Positions 16,300 to 25,864 of a stretch of DNA of 64,000 nt are shown here, piece by piece. The stretch spans positions 77,376 through 141,375 of the forward strand of contig CAZOOZ010000006.1 in the NCBI GenBank assembly GCA_964581565.1, written 5' to 3'. Position numbers and translations under genes: made by a program. Numbering within the stretch: position 1 is the stretch's first letter; each line of letters starts with the position of its first letter. This DNA is from UBA1433 sp964581565 (lineage in GTDB: Bacteria > Bacillota > Clostridia > Eubacteriales > UBA1433). The notes below the pieces were generated by a model. The model made no database searches, was not told the DNA's origin, and saw only the letters and a list, made by a program, of their open reading frames with translations.

Positions 16300-18534
16300 T
16301 TATATTGCGGTTAAATTATAGCTTATATTCATATTGTCCATAATTTCTTTTTCTCTATTACTACAGCTAAATAATAATACTTGTCTTTTTTTAGAGATAT
16401 TATAAAGAATTCGTATAATATTTTCAAGCCTCTCTTCATCGTACATAGCAAAGCTTTCGTCTAAAATTAAAGGCGCTTCCGGCGCAAACAGATCTGCCAG
16501 CGCTATCCTTAATGAAAAATAAAGCTGTTCCAGAGTCCCCTCACTCAGTTCATTCACTCCAACTAAAAATCCTGACTCAGGGCTCTCTACATTTATTTCG
16601 AGTTCATCCGTTAATTTAATATTTGAATATTTATTTGTAATACCGTAAATAATCTCAGATATCTTTTTATTTAAAATCGGAGAATTTTGACTGTGCATTT
16701 CTTTGGCGGTGTCTTCAATCACATCAGCTGCCAAATTGAGCGCTCCATATTCTACAAGCAAGATATCTCTTTGCTGCGTCAGCTCTTTAATTTGTGCCAT
16801 TATTTCTGTCATACTGCGCAACTTTTGCATTGCGTTTTCAGAAATACCTTGTAAATGTGATAATTCGGATAAAATATTTTCCTTATCTTCAAGATTTCCT
16901 TCAAAAGGAATATCTGAATCAATATCTTCCATATTATGAAAATTATAAGATTCTAATTTACTTTTAAGCGCTGTATAATCTCTCTCGCTTAATGTTTGTT
17001 CTTTTAATAATTCCAAATGATTTATTTTTGTTTTTAATTCATTATACTGCTTATTTGATTTAAAGACTTCTTTATAGGAAATATTATGATCGAGGCCCAT
17101 ATTTTCAAGAGTTTTTATGAATTCTTCATTTTTTTCTTCGTACTTTATTTTTAATTGTGTTATATCTTGTTTTAAATTTGTATACTCATCAATTTTTGCC
17201 TGCATCAATATTTTATTTGTTTCGGCTTTTTCATATTCTTCGATAAAAGAGGAATAATAATTTTCAAATGCCTGTTCATTTATAAATCCATACTTTTTGT
17301 ATATATCATTAATATTTACACTTTTACTTTTGATTCGTAAACTAATTGAATACCCTAACGAACCAGCCGCCAATAAAATACACAAAATCATAAAAATAGG
17401 AATATTTTTAAATATGAAGAAAATGCTAAGGCATGCAAAAAGAATAAACGCAACGAGCGATATGCTCTCCATCACAGATGAAGCTTTTTTATATGTGCCC
17501 TCTTTTAATTGTTTGTATAAAATATAATCTTGTCTAAGCTGTTCTATATTATCAAACTGTATATCAGATGACATACCCGTATGCATTGTTTTAATATCAT
17601 TTTCAATTTTTTCTATTCTTTGTTTTAATAATTTTAAATCATCAATATAATTATGTACTTCATTTTCCAATTGTAAGATTTCTTCAAAACTTTCTTCATC
17701 AAATCCTTCGATCAGTTTAATATTTCCCAGTTCTTTTTTTGCATCATCTATATTTTTCTGTATATCTTCATATTTTTGAAGGTTTTTTAAATGCACCAAC
17801 ATTTCATACTTTTTAATTTTTTCAAGCTGTTCAAACAAATAGTCAATTCGAATCTTACGTTTTTTATCATTCTCAATAATTTCATTTGTTTCTTCTTTTT
17901 CTTGAAGCACTTTTTCAAGTATTTGATTTATTTCACCAACTTTTTTAACCTCGCCTTTTTTCCCTGCTATTTTCTCTGCCGCTTCTCTCAATTTTTTTAT
18001 GGCCGATACAACCGAAATATCACTAAACCCAGTATCCATATTAGCCATCAAATTATTTACCTCTTCAGACAAATTACTCTCTGTCTGTGTATTTAACTGC
18101 CCTATACTCACGGTATTTCGAAACATGATTTTGCTTAAATTCAAATGATTTGTAGGTTCATACATTCTATTTACATCATTAAAATCAAACTTTTCTGTAA
18201 TGTCTTCTCCAGTTGCATAATTCGAGACTTTGACCCTGCCGTTTATTTCAGAAAAATTACGTTCAATTAAATACATGTTTCCGTCATTTTCATAAATTAA
18301 CGATCCAATATATTCATCACTATTCCAAGGTTTATATTTCTGCTGCAGTTCTTCATAACCTTTTCTTTTTTTACCATAAGTAAAAAACCCGTAAAACATT
18401 CCCTCAATAAAATTATGTATCGTACTTTTACCCGCCTCATTTTTTCCTAATATTAAATTGATACCCTCTTGGAAATACAGATGTTTATTTTTAAATTTGC
18501 CAAAAGATAACAGACTTAGTTTTTTATAAATCAT
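16300..18534 (-). CDS. Rad50/SbcC-like ATPase, YhaN type, with central membrane spans
   Basis: An SMC-like ATPase of 744 residues, partner of the nuclease encoded just upstream, probably for processing DNA ends. Seen: Walker A GKNEAGKST near residue 30, a signature loop LSEGTLEQLYFSLRIAL near 665, and Walker B APLILDESFAMYD near 690. Long coiled-coil stretches run between about 190-330 and 420-600. Two adjacent hydrophobic segments near residues 345-395 replace the zinc hook and would anchor the coiled coil in the membrane, as reported for Bacillus YhaN-type proteins, which are longer (about 960). Its ATG overlaps the nuclease stop by 4 bases. No gene symbol is assigned because SbcC and YhaN cannot be fully separated. 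Confidence 0.82.
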   Translation of the reverse strand: MIYKKLSLLSFGKFKNKHLYFQEGINLILGKNEAGKSTIHNFIEGMFYGFFTYGKKRKGYEELQQKYKPWNSDEYIGSLIYENDGNMYLIERNFSEINGRVKVSNYATGEDITEKFDFNDVNRMYEPTNHLNLSKIMFRNTVSIGQLNTQTESNLSEEVNNLMANMDTGFSDISVVSAIKKLREAAEKIAGKKGEVKKVGEINQILEKVLQEKEETNEIIENDKKRKIRIDYLFEQLEKIKKYEMLVHLKNLQKYEDIQKNIDDAKKELGNIKLIEGFDEESFEEILQLENEVHNYIDDLKLLKQRIEKIENDIKTMHTGMSSDIQFDNIEQLRQDYILYKQLKEGTYKKASSVMESISLVAFILFACLSIFFIFKNIPIFMILCILLAAGSLGYSISLRIKSKSVNINDIYKKYGFINEQAFENYYSSFIEEYEKAETNKILMQAKIDEYTNLKQDITQLKIKYEEKNEEFIKTLENMGLDHNISYKEVFKSNKQYNELKTKINHLELLKEQTLSERDYTALKSKLESYNFHNMEDIDSDIPFEGNLEDKENILSELSHLQGISENAMQKLRSMTEIMAQIKELTQQRDILLVEYGALNLAADVIEDTAKEMHSQNSPILNKKISEIIYGITNKYSNIKLTDELEINVESPESGFLVGVNELSEGTLEQLYFSLRIALADLFAPEAPLILDESFAMYDEERLENIIRILYNISKKRQVLLFSCSNREKEIMDNMNISYNLTAI

Positions 18535-19619
18535 CTCTTCTCTCCTTCATTTAAAAGTACGGCTAGTCCTTTATATAGTGCGCTTTTATTTTTTTCATCC
18601 ATCATATCATAATTCTGCATTTTCTCAATAAATTTGCCTATTATATTGTTATCGTTTTGAGATTTTATATAATCTATATCAAAATCGGGAATAGTATTGT
18701 CAATATATTCTAAATAAAAAAATGACTGTCTGATTTGTTCTATAATCTCATTTAAATTGATAGATGAATCTATCATCCCGCTTATATCAAAGCGATGCAT
18801 ATCTTTCATTAGGCTTTCATGACCTATATCAGATGTTAAAAGTCTGATAATATCTAAATATCCCATATCTGGAGTTAAATTGATTTTATGAACAACAAAC
18901 TCTCTATTGGATGTCTTTACAAATTCAATATCTATCGCATCCGTATCTAATGAAACACGGTAAACGCCCCTCTGCCCTGTTTCTTTAAAATCTAAAGCTT
19001 CCGGACATCCGCAATAAAAAATACGATCATTTATTTGTTTATTTTTATGGATGTGACCGAGTGCTATATAATCAAATCCAATTTTTGATATAGTTTTGAT
19101 ATTGATAGGCATATACGTGGAATTGGGAGCAAAATCGGCATGCAACATAAGAATATTTATTTTACTCGTATCTAATTGTATATCCGCAAAACCGGGTTCC
19201 GCAAAGTATGCCGATTTATCCCAGCTCAGCCCATAAATAACCGTATTATATTTTTCAAAATATTTTTTTTGCATTTTATCTGAATCAAAGATATGAATAT
19301 TTGAAAATTTGTTTTGATATTGTTTATATGTGTTTGTATACAAATCATGATTTCCAGCTATGATTACAACCTCAACATCTTTAGCATCAGCGAGTATATC
19401 AAAAACCCTTTTAATATCATGTGCTGTGCAAAACTTTTCTTCAAACAAATCCCCGCTGATAAGTAAGAAATTATCTCTTAATGCCGTTGAAAGTCTGACG
19501 ATGTTTTCGAATGTATTAAACATTTCTGCACGTCTGATTTTGGCTACATTACTCGGAAATGATGCTTTTTCAAAAATACTTCCTAAATGCAAATCCGCTG
19601 TATGTATAAACTTTATCAT
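18531..19619 (-). CDS. SbcD/YhaO-like metallophosphoesterase (DNA nuclease subunit)
   Basis: An Mre11-type calcineurin-fold nuclease of 362 residues. Seen: the metal-binding motifs FIHTADLHLGS at the N-terminus, LLISGDLFEE (near residue 52), VVIIAGNHDLY (near 87), and the histidine pair in MLHADF (near 167) and ALGHIHKNK (near 193). The C-terminal part is less conserved. An upstream in-frame ATG at 19649 is rejected because GGAGGA lies properly before the ATG at 19617-19619. The pair with the YhaN-like ATPase, coupled by ATGA, corresponds to yhaO-yhaN of Bacillus. Confidence 0.87.
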   Translation of the reverse strand: MIKFIHTADLHLGSIFEKASFPSNVAKIRRAEMFNTFENIVRLSTALRDNFLLISGDLFEEKFCTAHDIKRVFDILADAKDVEVVIIAGNHDLYTNTYKQYQNKFSNIHIFDSDKMQKKYFEKYNTVIYGLSWDKSAYFAEPGFADIQLDTSKINILMLHADFAPNSTYMPINIKTISKIGFDYIALGHIHKNKQINDRIFYCGCPEALDFKETGQRGVYRVSLDTDAIDIEFVKTSNREFVVHKINLTPDMGYLDIIRLLTSDIGHESLMKDMHRFDISGMIDSSINLNEIIEQIRQSFFYLEYIDNTIPDFDIDYIKSQNDNNIIGKFIEKMQNYDMMDEKNKSALYKGLAVLLNEGEKR

Positions 19620-19728
19620 AAAATAATTTCCTCCGGCAAATAAGTTCAATTTTAATAATTATAATATTTTTGGCCTCAAAAGTAAATTATTTATATGGAT
19701 TTAAAGCAAAATAAACAGAATTTTATAT

Positions 19729-21033
19729 TTATTTGTATTTTTTAAAATTGATTATTTTATATTTTTTGAAGAATACGAATGTCAGCATAGCAGACATCAT
19801 GAAATAGACAATAATACTCGTATAAGCCAGCCCAAAGGCACCATATTTAGGAATAATAGTGATATTTATAAATATTTGAAGCAATACCCCAATGATAGAT
19901 ATAATTAAATTGTATTTTATTTGTCCCATTGCCGCCAGTAAATTCGCATTTGTGTATCTTATTGCGCAATTAATAAATGCGGCGACTAATAATATTCTCA
20001 TCAACGGCGCAACAGTTGCATATTGTTCTCCATATAGCAAGACAACTATCGGTTTTGCAAAGATAAAAAGAAGCAATGATACAAGTCCAATAAGTGTTAC
20101 CGTTATTAAAAATGTTTTCTTATATGTTTTCCTAATCCAATGATAATTTTTTTCATTTCTAACAAAATAAGGGGCAACAAAGATACCAATAGAAGAACTG
20201 ATGATCGATAAATTTGCCGGAAGCACATAAGCTATTTTATAATTTGCAATGATTGTAGGGTCTCCTGTGAATTGTCCAAGCAAAAAAATATCATTAAGCA
20301 TAAAAATTGCCCAAATGCTATTTGTAATCATATATTGGATTGAGTATTGGTCTACAATCCTCTTATTACTTTTTGATAATGTATTAGGCATATTTCGATG
20401 ATAAAAATATGATCTTTTTATAATAAATCCATAAAATATCATAAAAAAAGCATAAACAACAACGCTGGATACCACCGCTCCTTTTACTCCCCACACATTA
20501 GCTAAAATATATTTAGTAAGTATTAATACAAAGGCCAGCGAAAACGATGCAATAGCATAACGTTTATTGGAAAACATCGCACGAAAAGTGGCTACATTAC
20601 TATCCGTCAACGAATGAAAAGGCAATGATAATAATAAAACGGGCATCAGCCAACGAGCCGAGGAGAATTTATCCGGATGAGGATAAATCAAGCTAAAAAT
20701 GACTGCCAACAGTACCAATAATATATTATAAATTGTACTTTTTTTAATAACATAATTATAATATAAATATTTTTCATCAATGCTCTTTGCCAATACAACA
20801 TATCTGAACAGAGCATATGTAAGCCCCATGCCTGCAAAAATATAAATATAAGAAAACAAATTTTCTACATATCCCAAGGTGCCAAATTCTGTTTTTGATA
20901 ATACTCTGACAATAAAAACAGACCCAAAAAAAGCCACAAATTTTGTGAGAAAACTTCCCAAAAAAATATGGAAAGCCCCCTTACTATAGACAATATCCCA
21001 TTCTTTTTTGATCGTATTTCGAATTTTGTTCAT
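19729..21033 (-). CDS. Polysaccharide flippase (Wzx type)
   Basis: A 434-residue membrane protein with about 12 spans, of the MOP (polysaccharide flippase) superfamily, which moves undecaprenyl-linked repeat units across the membrane. Seen: N-terminal GAFHIFLGSFLTKFVAFFGSVFIVRVLSKTEFGTLGYV split over the first span, typical of the family, followed by alternating hydrophobic segments and a basic C-terminal tail ending in KKYK repeats. It is the last gene of the polysaccharide operon, 19 bases after the Wzz-like gene. With a Wzy-type polymerase nearby, it marks a Wzx/Wzy-dependent pathway. Confidence 0.87.
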   Translation of the reverse strand: MNKIRNTIKKEWDIVYSKGAFHIFLGSFLTKFVAFFGSVFIVRVLSKTEFGTLGYVENLFSYIYIFAGMGLTYALFRYVVLAKSIDEKYLYYNYVIKKSTIYNILLVLLAVIFSLIYPHPDKFSSARWLMPVLLLSLPFHSLTDSNVATFRAMFSNKRYAIASFSLAFVLILTKYILANVWGVKGAVVSSVVVYAFFMIFYGFIIKRSYFYHRNMPNTLSKSNKRIVDQYSIQYMITNSIWAIFMLNDIFLLGQFTGDPTIIANYKIAYVLPANLSIISSSIGIFVAPYFVRNEKNYHWIRKTYKKTFLITVTLIGLVSLLLFIFAKPIVVLLYGEQYATVAPLMRILLVAAFINCAIRYTNANLLAAMGQIKYNLIISIIGVLLQIFINITIIPKYGAFGLAYTSIIVYFMMSAMLTFVFFKKYKIINFKKYK

Positions 21034-21051
21034 TTTCCCTCTTATAATCTC

Positions 21052-22224
21052 TTATTGAAATACTATAAACCCTAAAATATTTCCATTATAAATTTTAATT
21101 TTTTCAATTGTTCTTTCAATTCTTTCATCTTTAGATGCACCAAATTGTTCAAACAAAACAATCTCCTTATATCTGTCTATGAACTCCTGTGTCGAAAAAG
21201 AATCAAGAATCGGTCTGGCTAGAATGAAAATGAACTGATAAGAGTGCTCTATGTCACACCAGAATTCATTCTTTTTTCCATAAAAACTATTTACATAATA
21301 AACGTCTTTTATTTCAGTTTTTTCATTTATCGACTCTGATGCAACTATAATTGCTGCATGCATGCCTTCATTTTCAAATAAATTTTTTAAATGAAGCAAG
21401 TGGTGCAGATAGTTTTTTGTATTACTTGATAAAAAGATCACTGTTTTTATATTTTTTTTATTCAATTTATAAAATAAGGCTGATTTTATTTCATTGTAAT
21501 TATCTCTTTCCTTATACATAATAGCTAATATATCGATATTATACTTATATCTTAATTGATTAATACTGATTATCTTATCCGTTAAGACAATAATAAAAAA
21601 TTGTAATAAACAGACAGTAATAAAAGCCGTAGCTAAAAATAAAATAAACTTTTTTATAATATTCGAGCGAGAATATATTTCATTGTGATTATCACTCATA
21701 CTTATTTGTTTACTGAATATAGTAATATTCTGACTTAAAGATGTTTGTGTTAATTGTACACCTTCATTATAAATATATTCAGTAATATATTTTACCGTAT
21801 CTTCATTGTTACCTTGGAAAGATATCACAAATATTTTGGATAACTCATTAAACTCAACGGTAAAATTATCATATATAAAATTTGATACTGTTTCTTTATC
21901 TGTTTTATCAAGATTATTTTGCATAAAAAAAGAATCAGATATTTCATTATAATTTAAATCAAAGAGAGATAATTTCAATGAATCAGATTTATAGATATCA
22001 TGTATCGTATTGATTGTCAGACTTACATTTTCTCCGGTGCTTTGATTACTGATATCGATTAATCCATAGATTTTTTCTTCGTATATCACTTTAGGCTCAT
22101 CAGATTTTAAGTATAAATAAACTGCTAAGCTGATTATACTTATCAGAAGCGCTAAAATCATAATTGATCTTATTCTTTTTATCAACAATTTCACTATATC
22201 TGATATTGTGAATACATTTGGCAT
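21052..22224 (-). CDS. Wzz-like chain-length protein with a degenerate BY-kinase-like domain
   Basis: A 390-residue polysaccharide co-polymerase. The N-terminal part has the Wzz layout: one span at about residues 17-36, an extracytoplasmic region to about 185, a second span at about 188-214. The cytoplasmic rest (about 235-390) follows the pattern of bacterial tyrosine kinases: a strand KTVIFLSSN where the Walker A should begin, LKNLFENEGMHAAIIVAS, then YQFIFILARPILD and a final GNILGFIVFQ. The GEGKS Walker A and the DxD motif are missing, and no tyrosine-rich tail is present, so kinase activity is unlikely. Coding overlaps the polymerase gene by 31 bases. Its role should be control of chain length. 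Confidence 0.72.
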   Translation of the reverse strand: MPNVFTISDIVKLLIKRIRSIMILALLISIISLAVYLYLKSDEPKVIYEEKIYGLIDISNQSTGENVSLTINTIHDIYKSDSLKLSLFDLNYNEISDSFFMQNNLDKTDKETVSNFIYDNFTVEFNELSKIFVISFQGNNEDTVKYITEYIYNEGVQLTQTSLSQNITIFSKQISMSDNHNEIYSRSNIIKKFILFLATAFITVCLLQFFIIVLTDKIISINQLRYKYNIDILAIMYKERDNYNEIKSALFYKLNKKNIKTVIFLSSNTKNYLHHLLHLKNLFENEGMHAAIIVASESINEKTEIKDVYYVNSFYGKKNEFWCDIEHSYQFIFILARPILDSFSTQEFIDRYKEIVLFEQFGASKDERIERTIEKIKIYNGNILGFIVFQ

Positions 22225-23564
22225 TTATTTTTTTCCTTTTCTTTAAGAAAATTGCGATTTTGTTTAAAATCAAATAATATAAGTATCATAACCATAAAAA
22301 AAATTTTTCCTTTAATAAATAACTCATCTATTAAAAATCCATCATTAAAAGCAAGAAAAAAATACAAACAAAGCGGATAAATAATTGTTTGTCCAACTTT
22401 TTCAACAAATGCATCAAATAATTTAATAATAAATCCCATTAGTATGAAAACAATATAGGCTCCCATGTATCCAAATCTTGCAAATCCTTCTATAAAATAT
22501 CCTGTATTTGCATTCATTTGCGGAGAATGATAATATAAATCTCCAATCAGGTACGTAAAACTTGTAGCAGAATAATGATTTGGTATATCTACAATCCACG
22601 TTGGAAATATCCCTGTTAATCCAAGTTTAGGATAAGAAGAAAAAAAATCAAAATAGTCAAATTTTAATTGAGCCGGAAGTATCATTGCGCGGCGTACAAG
22701 CAGTGATAATGGTAAGTTAAGCGATTTATTCAAAGATGCTAACAGCGCATAAGATATACACAAGATAATAATCATAAACAATGTTATAATGATTATCTTT
22801 TCAGTTCTTTTAATTTTAGATATTATATAAATCATAACGACTGTTGCCATATAAAAAATAATGACTTTATGTCCTGTCCATAGATAAAAACAAGTTTGAA
22901 TGATTGAAATGATTATCAGATTAATGTATTTTTTCTTATTTAAACTATCACAAATAAGAAATGGACCCACTACATAAATTTGCAAAGCAAATAAATATGC
23001 AATATATTTATTTAAATCAATAGTAGAACGCAAATCATAGACATTATTAATATTAAATGCTGTAAACGTCGGAAGACCTTTTGTCACCAAAAAGTAGCTG
23101 AAAAGTATAGCGATAATACCATATAAAACTACATAAACTAATCCATTCGCATTCACAATTTTTTTTAACTTCATATCCGTTGCATGTGTAATAATCAAAC
23201 ACTGTATTATAAATCCAAATGACAACATAAGCGTACAGATTGTGCTTTGATCATTTAGAGCATATACCGACAGTATAGGAATCATAATAAAACAAAGCAA
23301 TAAATTAGATATCAGTGAAGAGAACTTATTTAATCTTTTAGGTAAAAATGTAATACAAATATACAAAATTATATATGAGAATAAATATTTAAATGCATTA
23401 AACTCAAGCCCGTATACCGCACTTTCATTAACATAATATATATTATGTACTATAATATACGCTATTTCAAAAATAACCTTATACATTATAAAAAAAATAC
23501 CAGATATTGCATATGAATTTTCATTTTGAAGCCATTCGTTCTTTTTATACATTAGACCATTCAT
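22194..23564 (-). CDS. Wzy-like polysaccharide polymerase
   Basis: A very hydrophobic protein of 456 residues with about 12 predicted spans and a large extracytoplasmic loop near residues 280-345 (containing LTGIFPTWIVDIPNHYSATSF, split by conserved aromatic residues), the layout of O-antigen and capsule polymerases. It would join repeat units on the outer membrane face. An upstream in-frame start at 23642 would run 74 bases into the preceding gene; the ATG at 23562-23564, just after that gene's stop and behind GAGGGA, is chosen, with 23552 as an alternative. Sequence identity in this family is low, so assignment rests on topology and position. Confidence 0.75.
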   Translation of the reverse strand: MNGLMYKKNEWLQNENSYAISGIFFIMYKVIFEIAYIIVHNIYYVNESAVYGLEFNAFKYLFSYIILYICITFLPKRLNKFSSLISNLLLCFIMIPILSVYALNDQSTICTLMLSFGFIIQCLIITHATDMKLKKIVNANGLVYVVLYGIIAILFSYFLVTKGLPTFTAFNINNVYDLRSTIDLNKYIAYLFALQIYVVGPFLICDSLNKKKYINLIIISIIQTCFYLWTGHKVIIFYMATVVMIYIISKIKRTEKIIIITLFMIIILCISYALLASLNKSLNLPLSLLVRRAMILPAQLKFDYFDFFSSYPKLGLTGIFPTWIVDIPNHYSATSFTYLIGDLYYHSPQMNANTGYFIEGFARFGYMGAYIVFILMGFIIKLFDAFVEKVGQTIIYPLCLYFFLAFNDGFLIDELFIKGKIFFMVMILILFDFKQNRNFLKEKEKNKCQMYSQYQI

Positions 23565-23568
23565 ATTA

Positions 23569-24756
23569 CTAATGTCCCTCATAAATGATATCAAAGCGCT
23601 TAACCACACTTTCCCATGTGAAATTATCTCTGATTTTCGCAATATTTTTTTTCTTTTCTTCTAGTATTTCCGGATTTTCCACGAGCGCACTTACTAACTC
23701 TTTTAATTCATCCAGATTATCATAATGAAACAAAAATCCAACATCATATTTTATAATAAGCTCGCTGACTGACATTTCGTAACATGAAATAACAGGCGTA
23801 ATAGTCAACATTGATTCATAAAACTTGATAGGTCGTGATTCTCTCCAATTTTGTATGGCAATATCATAAACGCAGAATATAACATCCGTATTTTGATACA
23901 ATTTTTCAGTTTCACTTTTATAATCATAATACCCGGTTATTTTTGTGTTTTCGTACAAAGATTCTTCGCTTTTTAATTTTAAATATGCTTCTCCCAATCC
24001 ATGAATACCAATTTGAATACCTTCCATGTCTTTACTGGCATTCATTAACATTTTTAAAGATTTATAGTCTCTAACACTTCCAATATAGTTAATTCTAAGA
24101 TAATCAGAAAAACTTTTTTCAATATGCGTATATTGGCCTATAGAGCTATAGTTTGGTATATAAATTACTTTGTGCTTGTTTTGATGAGTAGTCTTATTGA
24201 TTTGTTGCGGTGTAACATGGATTAGCCAATTTGATTTATTTTGCATGAATTCATTTATATTTTTAATGAAAAACCGTTTGAATTTATTAGTAATCCCTGC
24301 TTGATCTTCATAGTTCTCACGCATTACAAAAATAAGCTTTGATCGATTTCGAGCAATCCAGCCTGCAACAACAGAAGTGAGGTTATGGCATTGCCAAAAA
24401 TCCACTTTCGTATTTTTGCCATATTTTCTGAGCCAGACGCTAAATTGCATGAACCACATAAAATAAATAAGAACTTTGAAATTTCTTATTAAGCTATTCT
24501 TTTCCAACGCTTGATTCATTTGTTTGCTTCTGCATATATAATGCTTTATGCAAATACCGTCAATTTTATTTGATATAATTTTTTTACCTATTTCTTTATT
24601 TTGTAAAATAATTATTTCAGTATCATATCCTCTTGTCTGTAAATATTTTGCCTCATTAAGAACTCTAAAAGAACAGGTATTCAGACTTCTATGTCCATTT
24701 GTAACGATAATTTTTACTACTTTATCCACCTTTTCTAACTCATTGAAAATATTCAT
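23569..24756 (-). CDS. Glycosyltransferase, GT4-like
   Basis: A cytoplasmic GT-B glycosyltransferase of 395 residues that adds one sugar to the lipid-linked repeat unit. Seen: an N-terminal acceptor-binding half with TNGHRSLNTCSFRVLNEA, and a C-terminal donor-binding half with LRINYIGSVRDYKSLKMLM, GIHGLGEAY, and YESMLTITPVISCYEMSVSELI near residue 335, the place of the conserved E-x7-E motif. An ATG four codons upstream is possible, but GGAG lies 7 bases before the ATG at 24754-24756. It overlaps the preceding transferase gene by 17 bases. Donor and acceptor are unknown. Confidence 0.8.
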   Translation of the reverse strand: MNIFNELEKVDKVVKIIVTNGHRSLNTCSFRVLNEAKYLQTRGYDTEIIILQNKEIGKKIISNKIDGICIKHYICRSKQMNQALEKNSLIRNFKVLIYFMWFMQFSVWLRKYGKNTKVDFWQCHNLTSVVAGWIARNRSKLIFVMRENYEDQAGITNKFKRFFIKNINEFMQNKSNWLIHVTPQQINKTTHQNKHKVIYIPNYSSIGQYTHIEKSFSDYLRINYIGSVRDYKSLKMLMNASKDMEGIQIGIHGLGEAYLKLKSEESLYENTKITGYYDYKSETEKLYQNTDVIFCVYDIAIQNWRESRPIKFYESMLTITPVISCYEMSVSELIIKYDVGFLFHYDNLDELKELVSALVENPEILEEKKKNIAKIRDNFTWESVVKRFDIIYEGH

Positions 24757-25855
24757 TAATTTCTCCATAAATGTTTTTGTATGTTTGAGCTATTATTTTC
24801 CAATTAAATTTACTGCAAAGATTTATGCAATTGTCAGAAATAGTTTTATAATTATTTTTAATGTCCAATATTCTCTGTGCAATTTCATAAGGATTACCAC
24901 AGTCTACATGATATCCGACAACGCCTTCTTTAAATTGTTGATCAAATCCCTGCCCTTTCGTATAAATCACAGGCAACCCCTGACTCATAGCCTCTGCATA
25001 AACAAGGCCAAAAGTTTCGGATTTTGATGGCATTACAAATATGTCATTTTCTCTATAAAAACGAATTAGCTCCTCTTTCGGTTGCGGCGGAATATATGTT
25101 ATATGCGGCTTATTTTTAACTTGTTTAAATATTCTTTTATTTTCTATTTTCCCCACAATCATAAACTGAACTTTATAGTTCTTTTTAATTAATATATTTA
25201 TTGCGTCTAAGGTGGCCGGCAGATTTTTTCTTTTTGTTATGAGTCCTGCATAAAATAATTTAATTACTTCATCATTCATATTCGACTTTGCTTCGTATAA
25301 ATTTTTATACCAGAAATCGTCTATACCATTGGGTATTATTACAGCTTTATTTAAAATTCGTTCTTTTAATTCATAGGGTATATATTTATCAACGGTAATT
25401 TTTTTATATGGCGTCGATAAAAATATTATTTTTTGCGCATTTTTTAAAACTTCTACACCCAGTTTTCTTAAATGTATCATATTTTTAAAAAATATATTAA
25501 TGTCTGTACTTCTTACCGCAACGATGTACGGGATTTTAAATTCTTTATTTAATTTATAAGCAATATATCCATTAGAGAATAAGGAATGTGCATGTAAAAT
25601 ATCAAAGGATTTAATGTTATATTTTATTTTAATATCTTTTAATATTTTTTTATGTTTTACATGAAAAAACACTCGATCATACTTACTATGATTTGGACTT
25701 ATTCTTGTAAAATTACCATAATCAAAATTATACTGTATATTTTTAATAGCAGGAACATATACATCGATATTTAAATTCTGTCTTATTTGTTCGTTATATA
25801 AATTTTTATAAAATTTTCCTGCCAAATAATAAGAATTTACATGCAGTATTTTCAT
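24740..25855 (-). CDS. Glycosyltransferase family 4 protein
   Basis: A GT4-type transferase of 371 residues. Seen: N-terminus MKILHVNSYYLAGKFYKNL, HAHSLFSNGYIAYKL near residue 92, PNGID near 175, LFYAGLITKRKNL near 195 marking the start of the donor domain, and PSKSETFGLVYAEAMSQGLPV near 277 with the E-x7-E motif (SETFGLVYAEA). It is probably retaining and uses a nucleotide-sugar donor. It starts 9 bases after the oxidoreductase gene, behind AAGGAAA, in the polysaccharide operon. The sugar is unknown; the diacetamido-uronic acid made by the neighbouring genes is a candidate donor for one of the three transferases. Confidence 0.88.
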   Translation of the reverse strand: MKILHVNSYYLAGKFYKNLYNEQIRQNLNIDVYVPAIKNIQYNFDYGNFTRISPNHSKYDRVFFHVKHKKILKDIKIKYNIKSFDILHAHSLFSNGYIAYKLNKEFKIPYIVAVRSTDINIFFKNMIHLRKLGVEVLKNAQKIIFLSTPYKKITVDKYIPYELKERILNKAVIIPNGIDDFWYKNLYEAKSNMNDEVIKLFYAGLITKRKNLPATLDAINILIKKNYKVQFMIVGKIENKRIFKQVKNKPHITYIPPQPKEELIRFYRENDIFVMPSKSETFGLVYAEAMSQGLPVIYTKGQGFDQQFKEGVVGYHVDCGNPYEIAQRILDIKNNYKTISDNCINLCSKFNWKIIAQTYKNIYGEINEYFQ

Positions 25856-25864
25856 AGAGTTTCC

